In this document: one piece after another, positions 1 through 8,904 of the stretch
How the letters are laid out: every line of letters starts with the position of its first letter
How positions within the stretch are numbered: the first letter of the stretch is position 1
Source: Auriscalpium vulgare
Lineage: Eukaryota; Basidiomycota; Agaricomycetes; Russulales; Auriscalpiaceae
Direction of reading: 5' to 3'
Assembly (NCBI GenBank): GCA_019915015.1
Contig: JAHBBC010000014.1
Coordinates: forward strand, 558,001-622,000
Length of the DNA stretch: 64,000 nucleotides
Program-made: the position numbers and the translations under genes
Notes under the pieces: model-generated
What the model was told of the DNA's origin: nothing
Databases searched by the model: none
Seen by the model: only the letters and a program-made list of their open reading frames with translations

Positions 1-79
1 AGTCAGCGTCTAGACCGGTGCGCGTGCGGCGACGCGTACGCTCAGACTCTGCAAGCTACCGTTCCTTGTCGCTTCCACC

Positions 80-1113
80 ATGTCTGCCGGTTTCGACTTC
101 TCAAATCAGTCCAGGTATGCTGCTTGCAGTCTACTCACGTAGTCACGCTCATAGCCATTGCTAGGAACACGTTTCTCTCAGAGAAGGGGCTCAAAGTGCC
201 CAAGGCGACGAGCACCGGTACCACCATCGTCGGCTGTCTCTTCAAGGATGGCATTGTACTCGGCGCCGACACACGCGCAACTGAGGGTCCCATCGTTGCA
301 GACAAGAACTGCGAAAAGGTGCGCCTTTTCGGTGCTGCACACCCGCGTCTTTATGACTTACGCGTCCCGTTTCCCGCAGATTCACTTCATCTCAGACTCC
401 ATTCGGTGCTGCGGCGCCGGTACGGCTGCCGATACTGAGTTTATAACCGCCCTTATCTCATCCAATATCGAGCTCCACGCTCTCTCGACGGGACGTAAAC
501 CGCGCGTCGTGACCGCCATGACCATGCTCAAGCAGCGGCTCTTCCAGTACGTGTCATCTGCTTGTTGGCATATCTACTATATTGACCCATATCGTCCGTG
601 ATCCAGATATCAAGGCCACATTGGGGCCGCACTTGTTCTCGGCGGTGTTGACCCATCCGGTGCCCATCTCTTCACCATTCATCCACACGGCTCTACCGAC
701 AAACTGCCGTACGTGACCATGGGCTCTGGCTCTCTCGCTGCCATGGCCGTGTTCGAATCTAGCTGGAAGCCAGACCTTTCCGTAAGTCCGATTTGGCCAC
801 AACTGGTCGCTTGTGCGGATCTCATTAACACGCGCTCCGCCAGCGTGAGGATGCACTCAAGCTCGTGACGGCAGCAGTTTCCGCCGGTATCTTCAACGAT
901 CTCGGTTCGGGATCCAATGTCGATGCCTGCGTGATCACCGCAACGGAAACAGAAATGTTGCGCGGCTATGTGAAACCGAATGAGCGTACGCAAAAAGAGC
1001 GGACGTACGGCTTCCGGCGGGGAACCACGGCTTGGACGGCGGAGAAAATCCGTAATCTGGTGGTGAGCGAGGAGATCACCCCCATCGGCGGTGAGGAGAT
1101 GGATACTAGCTAG
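80..1113 (+). CDS. PUP1: Proteasome 20S core subunit beta-2 (PUP1/PSMB7 type)
   Basis: Five exons (80-114, 165-318, 380-546, 607-781, 844-1113) join in frame to a 266-aa protein. Beta-2 carries the trypsin-like activity of the 20S proteasome in nucleus and cytosol. The sequence shows a propeptide of about 30 residues ending in Gly30, then the N-terminal nucleophile Thr31 (motif TGTTIVG), the GADTRAT block with the catalytic Asp, the ADKNC block with the catalytic Lys, and GSGSLAAM and NDLGSGSN further on. The end, EEMDTS, matches the wrap-around C-terminal tail typical of beta-2. All introns are 47-62 nt with GT-AG ends; intron 3 uses donor GTACGT at 547, which restores the conserved QYQGH. 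Start chosen as the first ATG in frame with the conserved N-terminus. Family identity is from motif recognition and is strong. Confidence 0.95.
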
Positions 1114-1335
1114 AGGCTACTTGTTGTCTACAGTAATGACAGGAGAGGATTGTGTATGATCAGGTCGCCGCATTGATGCCCTGTCTGCCATGCAAGTCGA
1201 TCATGCACCAGTGCAATGACTTCCACCGACAGAGGTCCGTTCGTTTTCGAGAGTGGGACGGTACTGGTGCAAGTAAGGGAGATATACTTGGGGGCAGGTC
1301 AATGATAGCTCGCGTATGCAGGTCGAGATGTCAAT

Positions 1336-1605
1336 ACACTGCCTGCGCAGTCGAGTGGCACACCAAGAAATACTGTGGAAATAACTGTAAAAAGACTGTA
1401 CGTATTTGACGAGAAAAACCTTGGAAATACTGTAAAGTATTCATAAAGAAATACTTAACCCCGCGGCTGTGGGCCTTTGTCTACCTTAGTGTTTCTTATG
1501 CAATACTTAAAATACCTCTCACAGTATCTCTGGTAATATACGTAGAATCCTTTTACCATAATTTCCACGGTATTTCTGATGAAATACCCGGCTGTGCAGG
1601 CAGTA
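1336..1605. repeat. Foldback MITE-like element
   Basis: About 270 bp of AT-rich DNA bounded by imperfect terminal inverted repeats: CACTGCCTGCGCAGTCG at 1337-1353, and its near-complement ending at about 1605. The inverted homology runs inward, with AAATACTGTGGAAAT on the left against AAATACCGTGGAAAT on the right complement, then TACGTAT on both sides, so nearly the whole element could fold back. There is no coding capacity. This fits a non-autonomous DNA transposon. I could not fix a target-site duplication. Confidence 0.6.
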
Positions 1606-2218
1606 CTTGATAACTTGAAAAAGGTGGTGCCCAAGAGAGGCACGTGCAGGAGCGTGAAGCGCTCGATCTCCATCAGCAAAATCGAAATATTTTTATGTAG
1701 CATTATAATCGATTATAATGGCCATAATCCGACCTTTCGCTGTAATGCGCTGGAATCCGGTAGGGGGCATTATAGCCGATAAGCATAATGCTCTTTTGGT
1801 TGTGATTCGGCCGCCCTGGTTATGAAACAACGCCCTGTTCATAATTCTGCGCTCATATTATAGGGATCCAGCCCACTTTATAATCAATTATCATACAGTG
1901 AGGTAGATCATAATCATATCATATTGAGGGCGCCGTCCACGAGCAGTACAATTATCACAGCTGATTACAATGAACGGGCGGACAAGCATGAGAGCATAGA
2001 ATACAGCAAGATGATATTGAGGGTACGGTAATACAGAGCTAAGTATAGTACGAACTACGGAGTCTCGTGAAAGGGCGGTGCATATATGCGCACGGAGAGT
2101 CGCAGAGGATGGGTGGTAGGAGTCGACAAACGTCGGAGACACTGGAACAGATGTTAGGCACTAAAAAGAGTGAGTGGCGAGTGGCGAGCGTACCTCATAA
2201 GCTTATCAAAGTCGTCGC
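1606..2218. other. AT-rich intergenic DNA with a 20-bp palindrome
   Basis: No gene is supported here. It contains the perfect 20-bp palindrome CATTATAATCGATTATAATG at 1701-1720 and many TATAATC/GATTATA words down to about 1930. A similar word set (GCATTATAAAGGGTTATAATCC) occurs near 20955, so both places may hold pieces of one AT-rich element. It ends at the insertion site of retrotransposon copy A. Confidence 0.4.
2215..2218. other. Target-site duplication of copy A, left
   Basis: TCGC directly precedes the TGATG terminus; the same TCGC follows the CATCA terminus at 16654-16657. A 4-bp duplication occurs in part of the Ty3/Gypsy group, although 5 bp is more common. Confidence 0.7.
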
Positions 2219-3067
2219 TGATGAGATGAACCCTGGGGGAGGCCCCGGGAACGTCGATAGAAATGGAGGGAGCGAGCAGCCAACCGCTGGCCCAAGAGGT
2301 AGTGGGTCGGAGGAAGAAACCCAAGATCGCGACCGTGCCCCGAACAAACCACCCAGGACCCCGCGGGTCCTGCCCTCGTCCTGCGGCTCTCTCTCTCTCG
2401 CTCTCTCCGCTCCCGTCCGACCGTCGCACGTTGCGTCTCTTCCCACACTATTCGGTGCGACCCTCCCGTCTGTCGCCGCCGGTCCGTCCTAGTTGCGGAG
2501 TCGCCCTTGCCGTCCGACCGTCCGACCTGTGTCCCCGCGCTTGTACCGTCCGAGTCGCTATCCTGGAATATAAACGTCAGTCATAAAACCTACCACACTG
2601 TATCACTCCAGTCTGTGGTTGAGTCGGGGCAGCGTAGCCCGTGGTATCGCAAAGGTGGCGCGACCCGGATGTCGCTACGACTTCCTGGTTTAAGGCATCG
2701 TGTCGGGCTGGTCTGGCGGTATCGCGTCGTGCGGTGCTCTCTGTGAAGCAGGAACGAAAGGTGTAGTCTCGGGTGTAGGCCCAAGGTCCAAAAGTGTCCC
2801 TACAACAAGTCGAATCGCGTCTATATACCGCTGCTTCGTCAGCTCTTCCCACGCGTCTGCGCTCCTACGCGTCCTACCAAGTTCCGCGCCCGACCGTTCC
2901 GACTCCCTACCTCGGCTCTCCGACTCCTCCCCAGACGCTCGCTCGCTTTGTGCTGTCCCGTGGTCGTGCCGGTGCCGCGACGCCTGTGGGGCGTCTCGGG
3001 GGTGTGTGTCTTGGTGTAGCGGTGTGATTGGTCCTTTTCGGTGCCTGTAGCGCTGCGGGTCCCATCA
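2219..3067 (-). repeat. LTR of copy A (3' LTR in element sense)
   Basis: 849 bp, bounded by the short inverted ends TGATG and CATCA. It contains a CT-rich microsatellite near 2390-2410 and a self-complementary TATATA at 2822-2827. Apparent ORFs within it occur in all three LTRs on both strands and are not supported as genes. In plus-strand direction it lies upstream of accessory gene 1. Confidence 0.95.
2822..2827. promoter_or_regulatory. Palindromic TATA-box candidate in the LTR
   Basis: CTATATAC on the plus strand reads GTATATAG on the minus strand, so one element could serve either direction. Read on the minus strand it lies about 240 nt into the LTR, a sensible place for the gag-pol promoter. 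The active copy for that promoter would be 16408-16413 in the other LTR. Read on the plus strand it lies 390 nt upstream of the accessory gene 1 ATG. No other core element was identified. Confidence 0.4.
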
Positions 3068-3105
3068 TCCTCCCCCCAACTGAGCTACCGACTGCCCTCA
3101 GTCGG
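3068..3105 (-). promoter_or_regulatory. 3' polypurine tract with adjoining hairpin (module 1)
   Basis: On the minus strand GGGGGGAGGA directly abuts the 3' LTR, which is the position of the primer for plus-strand DNA synthesis. Next to it is a perfect 7-bp-stem hairpin, CCGACTG/CAGTCGG with a CCCT loop, at 3088-3105. The same tract-plus-hairpin arrangement recurs at 4732-4771 and 8857-8891. Confidence 0.8.
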
Positions 3106-3216
3106 CGAATCCCCGGATGGCTCCTCCTGATAAAGGCTCCCTCGCGCCGTCTCGATGAGTCGTCAGGTAGCGTCGCACCGCCCGCCCGACCAACCAACCC
3201 CCCCCCACACACCATC

Positions 3217-4444
3217 ATGACCTGGTCTCCCCACACGTACCGTCGCGGTACTCTCTTGCTGTACCACCTGGGTCGGGCCCCCAGCGCGGACTTCCCGCTC
3301 GCAGCAGCCGCCGAAGCGATCGAATCGCGCGAGCGTTGGGCACAGGAGGTGTTGGCTGTCATTGTACGGTTCCCCTCTTTTCCGCCCCGTTGTCGCGCTA
3401 ACCGTCCGCTCCCATCGGCTGTAGGAATCCATCACCGATTCCGACCCCAGGCTGATCATCCCCCTCGCCGAGCGCATCCTCATGCCGATACTCGAGAACG
3501 CCATCCTCCTCGTACCCGAGGTCGAGGATCGCTTCCGCTCGTGGGCGGGGCGCTTTCTTCGTCCCGCCCCGCTCCCTACGACCGAGCTGCACCCGTGGAC
3601 CTCCGTTGTTGATCGGGTCGACCTACTTGACGCCCCCAAGGTTCGGCTGACCGCGACGCTGGTTGAGGAGAACTTTTGGGTCGTGTTTCGCAAACGCGGG
3701 TGCTCGGTCGCGTCGTACTTGCGCGAGCTCGCCATTTTCCATGCCGCCATCCCCGATGACCGTCCCCTGGGCAACCAGACGTGGGTCGCGTACGTCCTCC
3801 GAGAGGCCTTGGAATGTTCCGCGCTCTCCATTCGCCACTCGCGTGGTGGGACCGCTTTCCTTCCCGACTACGTCGCCCGCGAGTCGACCGCTTGGCCCAT
3901 TTCGCCCCCCACGCAGTACGGTCGCAACCTCGGCGGACTGGGTGCGCGTCTTTTAGCTCGTTTCGAGGCCGTGTACCGCGAGACCGTCGAGGAGCTCGCT
4001 GGGGCTACGGAGAACGTCGCCAATCTGCAAGCCCTTTGGGCCGACGCTCCCTACCTGTTAGCCATCGTTCGCGACCCCTGCCTCTCCCTCGAGCACGCAA
4101 CCCGACTCTTCCTGGAGTACGCAGTGACTGCGGCATACGTTCTGCGCCATTTCCCAGCCGCCCCGACCGAGCCCGACCTTTACACGAACAACCTCTTGGT
4201 GACCTTTGTGCGCCATCGTGTATTGTCGGGGCTCCCCGCCTTGCCCGCCGGTGATGGTGTCGGCTTGGTTGACGACGATGCCGGCGGTGTCGATTCCGAC
4301 GAGCAGATGCAGGGCGATCCCGTGGACGCCGGGGGTGTCGGGGATGATGTCGCTGTGATGGAGCGTGTGGTGGTCGGCGATGTCGGCGCGATAGTGGATT
4401 ACCGCAGCGATAGTGGTAGCGACATCGCGAGCAGTCGTGAGTAG
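3217..4444 (+). CDS. Antisense accessory protein 1 of the retrotransposon (unknown family)
   Basis: Exon 1 3217-3348 (44 codons) and exon 2 3425-4444 give 383 aa across a 76-nt GT-AG intron in phase 0. The ATG at 3217 follows a C-rich leader and opens directly onto exon 1. I do not recognise the family. The protein looks largely helical with no transmembrane segment or signal peptide. The C-terminal 70 residues are Gly/Asp/Val-rich and acidic, ending in SDSGSDIASSRE. The early part (residues 1-95) resembles accessory protein 2: a hydrophobic helix, an Arg/Glu-rich block before the intron, the intron at the same place, then VPE...FRSWAG against VSPE...FAEWGG. It lies 112 nt after polypurine-hairpin module 1 and is antisense to gag-pol. 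Copy B carries the same gene. The coding status rests on the open frame, intron structure and conservation between copies. Confidence 0.7.
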
Positions 4445-4731
4445 TGTACCCCTTCTGTAAATGGTCCCTCCGGCCGCCATGAATCGCACAGAACTGTGGC
4501 CCCTGATGTCTCATAGCAATGATCGTCGCGTTTCGCTGCGTGGGCGACTCATAGCGTCGCGCGGTCTCCGACCGTGTTCTGATGGATCGCGGATTCGGTT
4601 GCGCGTGGTCGGCTCTGACTTTGTCTTGTCCCGCTCCCTTCTGGCTACTTGTTCCTCGTGCACCCTGCGCAGGCTGGTCACCCGTCGCCGAGAAAATCCC
4701 TATCTTTCTCCTCGTCGCTCGTGACTGGCCA
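4445..4731. other. Spacer between accessory genes 1 and 2
   Basis: No supported gene. It probably holds the 3' end of accessory gene 1 and the upstream region of accessory gene 2. Short ORFs of 82-87 codons here show no domain or intron logic. Confidence 0.5.
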
Positions 4732-4771
4732 TCCTCCCCCCAACTGAAATCTGCGCCTGTCCTCAGACGCA
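4732..4771 (-). promoter_or_regulatory. Internal polypurine tract with hairpin (module 2)
   Basis: The plus-strand TCCTCCCCCCAACTGA at 4732 equals the tract at the 3' LTR. It is followed by an 8-bp stem with one mismatch (TGCGCCTG/CAGACGCA, loop TCCT, 4752-4771). The motif lies 96 nt before the ATG of accessory gene 2, mirroring module 1 before gene 1. It could prime extra plus-strand DNA synthesis, or be a relic of a duplication. Confidence 0.7.
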
Positions 4772-4866
4772 AATTCTCCGGCCAAACCCCGGCATATCGG
4801 GTCGCGGCGGGTTTCCGACGGCCTACATAACGAGTGCGGTCGGTGCGTGCGACCCAGCCTCCGACC

Positions 4867-6048
4867 ATGTCGTCCAGTTTCACCCTTGAGGCGCGTGCTT
4901 TCGCCCTTGTCGGGCTACTCCTCACTCCGCCCGCGATTGACCTGGAGACCGCTCCCGTCGAGACCCTGGTTCTGGCTCGGGAGGAGTGGGGTCGCAAGGT
5001 TGCTACGCTCTACGTAAGTCCTCGCGCTGTCGTTGCGATCCCCGCTCACGTCCGTGTCGCGCTTATCCAGAATGAAGTGTATAACACTGCGAAGCCATCC
5101 GTCCTTCGTCTTGTCCAGGCAATTGTCAGCCCCGTCTTCGAGACGCTGTTCACTGTGTCCCCCGAGTCGCGCGCCGCGTTTGCTGAATGGGGTGGTAACC
5201 TCGTCAGCGACCTCGCGCCTCCGACGTCCGCTCCTCTCGACCCGACATTTTCGGTTCGCCCAATCGCTGGATTCACCTTCCCGAACAATCGCGACCACTC
5301 TCGCCAGCTCTCGCGCCTCTGCGAGGGCGCCCTGTGGGCCGCATTTGAGTCGGGCCGCACGTCCGTTCCCCAGTACCGTCGCAGCCTTGGTGAGCTCTGC
5401 TTGGCCGCTCATCCCACCGGTCGCGGAGCGGGCATCGACGCGACAGTCCACGCGGAGTTCATTGCCGGCATGAATGCTTGCGCTTCGGCTCTTCAGCGCC
5501 TGAACGGCGGGGAAGAGGCCCTCCTGTCCGAGGTCCATCGCCTCTCCTACTCGACCACCGGCATATCCCTCCCCGACCTCCTGCGTACCCTCGCGCACCC
5601 TCTGTCCGATACGCTCATTACCCACACCACCGAGACCGTGGCGACCTTGGCGTCGATCTACGGCACCATCGCGCAACTTGCGCGACCCGACGACCGCCGC
5701 GCGCGTGGTCGCTGGGGTCCGTATGCCGACGCCTTTGACTCTGCGGATGGGTTCTTGGAGGCCGCCGCTGCCGCGTATCTGCGCGACGCCTTGCAGTGGT
5801 CCACCACTATCGACAGTCTTCATGCGCGCACCGCCATTGAGAGCGCTATCCTCGCGTCGAACCTCCCCACCGAGTTATTGGCCGACGTCCACAGCGACCC
5901 GACGATGTTCTTGGACGAGGTCGTGACGTTCCGCGCAGTCCCGATGGGTTGGCAAAACGCGCACCGTGGTCGTCGAGGCGGGGGTGCGACTCGGGGGCGC
6001 CTCACTCAGCAGGGGCGTATCCCGCGTGACGATCCTGCCACGCTGTAG
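4867..6048 (+). CDS. Antisense accessory protein 2 of the retrotransposon (unknown family, paralogue of protein 1)
   Basis: Exon 1 4867-5013 (49 codons) and exon 2 5071-6048 give 374 aa. The 57-nt intron has strong GTAAGT and CAG borders but is a multiple of three with no stop, so retention would give 393 aa. The ATG at 4867 sits in CCGACCATGT and aligns with the start of protein 1. The protein looks helical and soluble, with a Gly/Arg-rich basic C-terminus (RGRRGGGATRGR type). The VSPE...FAEWGG block after the intron and the REEWGRK block before it match protein 1, so I infer common descent. Function is unknown. It is antisense to gag-pol, between modules 2 and 3. Confidence 0.7.
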   Translation: MSSSFTLEARAFALVGLLLTPPAIDLETAPVETLVLAREEWGRKVATLYVSPRAVVAIPAHVRVALIQNEVYNTAKPSVLRLVQAIVSPVFETLFTVSPESRAAFAEWGGNLVSDLAPPTSAPLDPTFSVRPIAGFTFPNNRDHSRQLSRLCEGALWAAFESGRTSVPQYRRSLGELCLAAHPTGRGAGIDATVHAEFIAGMNACASALQRLNGGEEALLSEVHRLSYSTTGISLPDLLRTLAHPLSDTLITHTTETVATLASIYGTIAQLARPDDRRARGRWGPYADAFDSADGFLEAAAAAYLRDALQWSTTIDSLHARTAIESAILASNLPTELLADVHSDPTMFLDEVVTFRAVPMGWQNAHRGRRGGGATRGRLTQQGRIPRDDPATL

Positions 6049-6539
6049 CGTCGTCGCACTGTCGGAGCGTCGGGAGATAAAGGGAAAGAAAGAGCCCGCG
6101 TTAGTGTAGTGCCTTGTGCCCGCATGTACGTCGTTGAATGCCTCCCAATACGAGTATTGAACTTGCGACGCGTTACCCGCTTGTGCGACGCCAGTGTACC
6201 GTGGTCGCGCCCCGTGGGAGGGGCGGGCGCCAACGACTTGTGCGATTTCGCTCGCGCCAGCAACACGTGCCCGCCACGCGGCGTCGGAGCCGCGCGTGGC
6301 GTCCCGCACCGGTCCGGGGCATGTCGCGGGATCAAATCAACGATCGCTGATCAGATCGCGGATCGACCCGGCGTCGTGGGCGCTCGGAGGCAAAACCAGC
6401 GCTCTGGCCGGGCCACGCGGCCGGTCGCTCCCACGCACGCACCATTGTTCGTGCGCCTGCGGCGAAGTCGCCGTCGCCCTTCTTCCCTCTTCCCCTCACC
6501 TCGCTCGCTCGCCTTCCCGCTCCCCCGATTCCTCACCCC
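6049..6539. other. Spacer and leader of accessory gene 3
   Basis: 491 bp with no supported gene. The last 60 nt are strongly pyrimidine-rich (CTCGCTCGCTCG, TTCCCGCTCCCCC) and run up to the ATG at 6540, like many fungal promoters and leaders. No polypurine-hairpin module is present here, unlike before genes 1 and 2. Confidence 0.5.
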
Positions 6540-8634
6540 ATGGACGCTGCCACCGTCGCCGACGCCACCGCTACCCGCGCCATGCTGGATCTCCAGCTGG
6601 GCTTACTCGGGCCCATGGCGCGTGACGCCACCTCCGAGGCCCAACTCGCGCTGCTGCGCCCGCAAGCGCGCCAGCTCCTGGTACGTCTGCTCTTCCTGAT
6701 CTCGCCTTCCTTTCTGACTTGCGATTTCCTAGCGTGCCTACTACGACGCCCGTGGTCGTGGGGTGACGTTCTCCCCCGAGGCGCGCGCGCGGTACGACGC
6801 GCTTGAAGAAGCCGTGCGACCCCCGCCCCTGTTCCTCGACGAGGCGAACGAAGACGACGAGGCTGCGGAGGCCCCTGAAGCGCCCCAGGCGACCGTGCCG
6901 CGGTCCGCTCCGACCGTTGCCACGCCGTCGCCCCTCGTCGGCGCTGGGACGCGTGAGGGCACCGTCGCCGTGGCCGACCCTTCCGTTACCCGGCTCCGCC
7001 CCAAGGTGCGTGTATCGGCGGTCCTTGTCGTCACCCGCTAACCTCGCCCCTTTCTTTCTGCCCGCTCTTTACGCAGGCTCGTCGCGTGCTCGCGAACCGC
7101 GCGGAGGTGGTGTTGCCGCTCCCGGGGCCGGTCCCGCCGCCGCCTTCTGCCCGCGGGGAGCGCCTCGCCGCGCGTACCGCCACTGCGGCCGTCCAGCCTC
7201 CGTCCCAAGCCGCCGGGAAGCGCCGCGCCTCGCACTCCCCCACACCCCTCTCGTCTCCCCACGCGACCGAGTCGCCTCAACCCCGGCGCGGTCGCACCGC
7301 CAAAAAGGGTCGGCCCGCCCCTCGCCGCCGTCGCAGCCGTTCGTCGACGTCGCCGGGTAGTGGTCTCGACGACTCGCTGTCGGAGGCGGTAGACAGTGAC
7401 GGCGACCCCTTGTTCCACCGGTCGGATCGCCGCCCGACGCACACCGAGCGGTACGCTGGTGAGCGCATCAAGGTGAGCTACCCCCTCCCCATCTCCCCTG
7501 CTGTTGCTGACCGTCCACCCTTCCAGACTTCTACCCGCTGCGGCCGCTGCCAGGCTGGTTTCGTGCGCGGGCCGGTGCGTTGTGAGTTCAAGCCTCACCG
7601 CCCCACCAAGTGCATCCGCTGTCGCGCCCAGCGCAAGGGCTGCGGCGGCGCTGTACTCGTGGACGGTTCGCGCCCTCGCGCCCCTTCCCCCCACCGTTCC
7701 CGTGGTCGGTCGGTCCGCTCCCGCGCTCCTTCTCGTGCCCCCCGGCCGCGTTCTGCCTCCCGTCGCGGCGCTGCGGCGCCTGTGGCGGCGCCCTTCTTCG
7801 CCAAGTTCCTTGCGGACTTACTGGCGGCCGCCGACTCTGCAGGTACGTTGCTGCGCCCCTCTTACCCTTCTCCTAACACTCACCTGTTCTTCCCTCCCTT
7901 CAGATTCCCCACGTCGGGCTCGCGACCTCCTCGCGTCCGTGCTGGCGTCGGTGGACGAGGACGCGCGGCGTTTCGAGGACCTCCCTCCTGCCGACAACTT
8001 CTCCGACCATGCCGACTCCATCGCGCTCGTCCGGGCGGAGCTGGCTGCTAGCGCGACGACGCTCAACCTGTGGCCCTACCGTCACGACCGGCTCCTCGTG
8101 CGCCTTGCCCAGCTCGAGCACCAGTTCGGCTCGCGCGTGTCCGCCGACGCTGTGGCTTCCGAGGCCTCCCGCTCTCCCTCCCTCCGTAGTTCGCCGGTCG
8201 CTGGGCCCAGTGGTCACCGGCGCTCTGACTCGCCCACCCTCGCCACCATTCCGCCCAGCTCCGTCGCCGCCTCTACTCCCGCCGCCCCGATCGTTAGCGA
8301 TGAGGAGGAGGATGAGCTGGCGCCTGCTCGCGCCCCCTCCGTAGAGTCGCGCGCGTCCCCGGCTCCCGTGCATCCCGTGCTGCGCACGTATGGTCGCCGG
8401 CGCGCTGCTCGTACGCCCGCCGTGTCGGATGGCGCGGAGAGCGCGGAGGACCTTCCCTCGGCCGGCGGTATCCCCCTTGCCGCGCCTGCCGATCCAGCGG
8501 GTGTCGACGACGAGACGGACGACGACGAAGAGGAGAGCGAGGAAGGCGTGGTCGGAGTCGAGGAGAGCAGCGAGGAGGACGGTTCCGACGTTGGCGACGC
8601 CGTTGAGACCGTGTATATGGACGTCGCTGAGTAG
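6540..8634 (+). CDS. Antisense accessory protein 3: Zn2Cys6-like cysteine cluster, basic region and acidic tail
   Basis: Five exons (6540-6680, 6733-7005, 7077-7472, 7527-7842, 7904-8634) join in frame to 618 aa; all four introns are 52-71 nt with GT-AG ends. Exon 1 is 47 codons and ends in phase 0, like accessory genes 1 and 2. After it comes VTFSPEARARYDAL, which recalls the SPE block of the other two proteins. Residues about 230-260 are very basic (KKGRPAPRRRRSRSS), a likely nuclear localisation signal. Residues about 275-308 hold C-x2-C-x10-C-x9-C-x2-C-x6-C, close to the fungal Zn2Cys6 spacing. The C-terminal third is Ser/Pro-rich and then strongly acidic. This fits a nuclear nucleic-acid-binding or regulatory protein, but that is inference. 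It is convergent with pol, 270 bp apart. Confidence 0.75.
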
Positions 8635-8856
8635 GTCGACCCTTTCTCGCATTTTTCTCTGTTTCTTGTATTCTCTTGTTTTTGCGTTACTTTTCTTGTT
8701 GTTTTTCGTGCTGTCGTCTCTACGCATGCTTGCCCAAATAGAATTTTAGTGTCCCCCCCACCACAAGAGGAGAAAAGAAATAAGTTGAACCAATAGTCTC
8801 AGTGTACTGTCCGTGGTGTATCTCCTTAACGTAATACCTAGTCCAGTCGTATCGCG
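8635..8856. other. Convergent 3' region between accessory gene 3 and pol
   Basis: T-rich just after the accessory gene 3 stop codon (TTTTTCTCTGTTTCTTG), then AGAAAAGAAATAAG. It probably carries the 3' UTR and cleavage signals of accessory gene 3. No gene. Confidence 0.4.
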
Positions 8857-8891
8857 TCCTCCCCCCGACTGAAACTGCTGACCTCAGCAGT
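8857..8891 (-). promoter_or_regulatory. Polypurine tract with hairpin directly after pol (module 3)
   Basis: TCCTCCCCCC at 8857-8866 matches modules 1 and 2. The hairpin ACTGCTGA/TCAGCAGT with a 2-nt loop (8874-8891) is a perfect 8-bp stem. In element sense it lies only 13 nt after the pol stop codon, exactly where the 3' polypurine tract of an ordinary Gypsy element would be. Confidence 0.7.
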
Positions 8892-8904
8892 CGCGCACGG
8901 CCGG

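Noticed and set aside
2154..3050. Several 64-141 codon ORFs inside each LTR on both strands
   Set aside because: They recur in every LTR simply because the LTRs are identical, lack domains and overlap each other in many frames.
4005..4997. 330-codon minus-strand ORF opposite accessory gene 1
   Set aside because: Low-complexity Arg/His/Pro translation typical of a GC-rich shadow frame; no intron logic or domain.
4915..5823. 302-codon minus-strand ORF opposite accessory gene 2
   Set aside because: Shadow of the spliced plus-strand gene; composition is Arg/Gly-rich and no motif is visible.
7900..8727. 275-codon minus-strand ORF opposite accessory gene 3
   Set aside because: Shadow frame over the acidic tail; it would be in element sense but has no recognisable domain and runs into low complexity.
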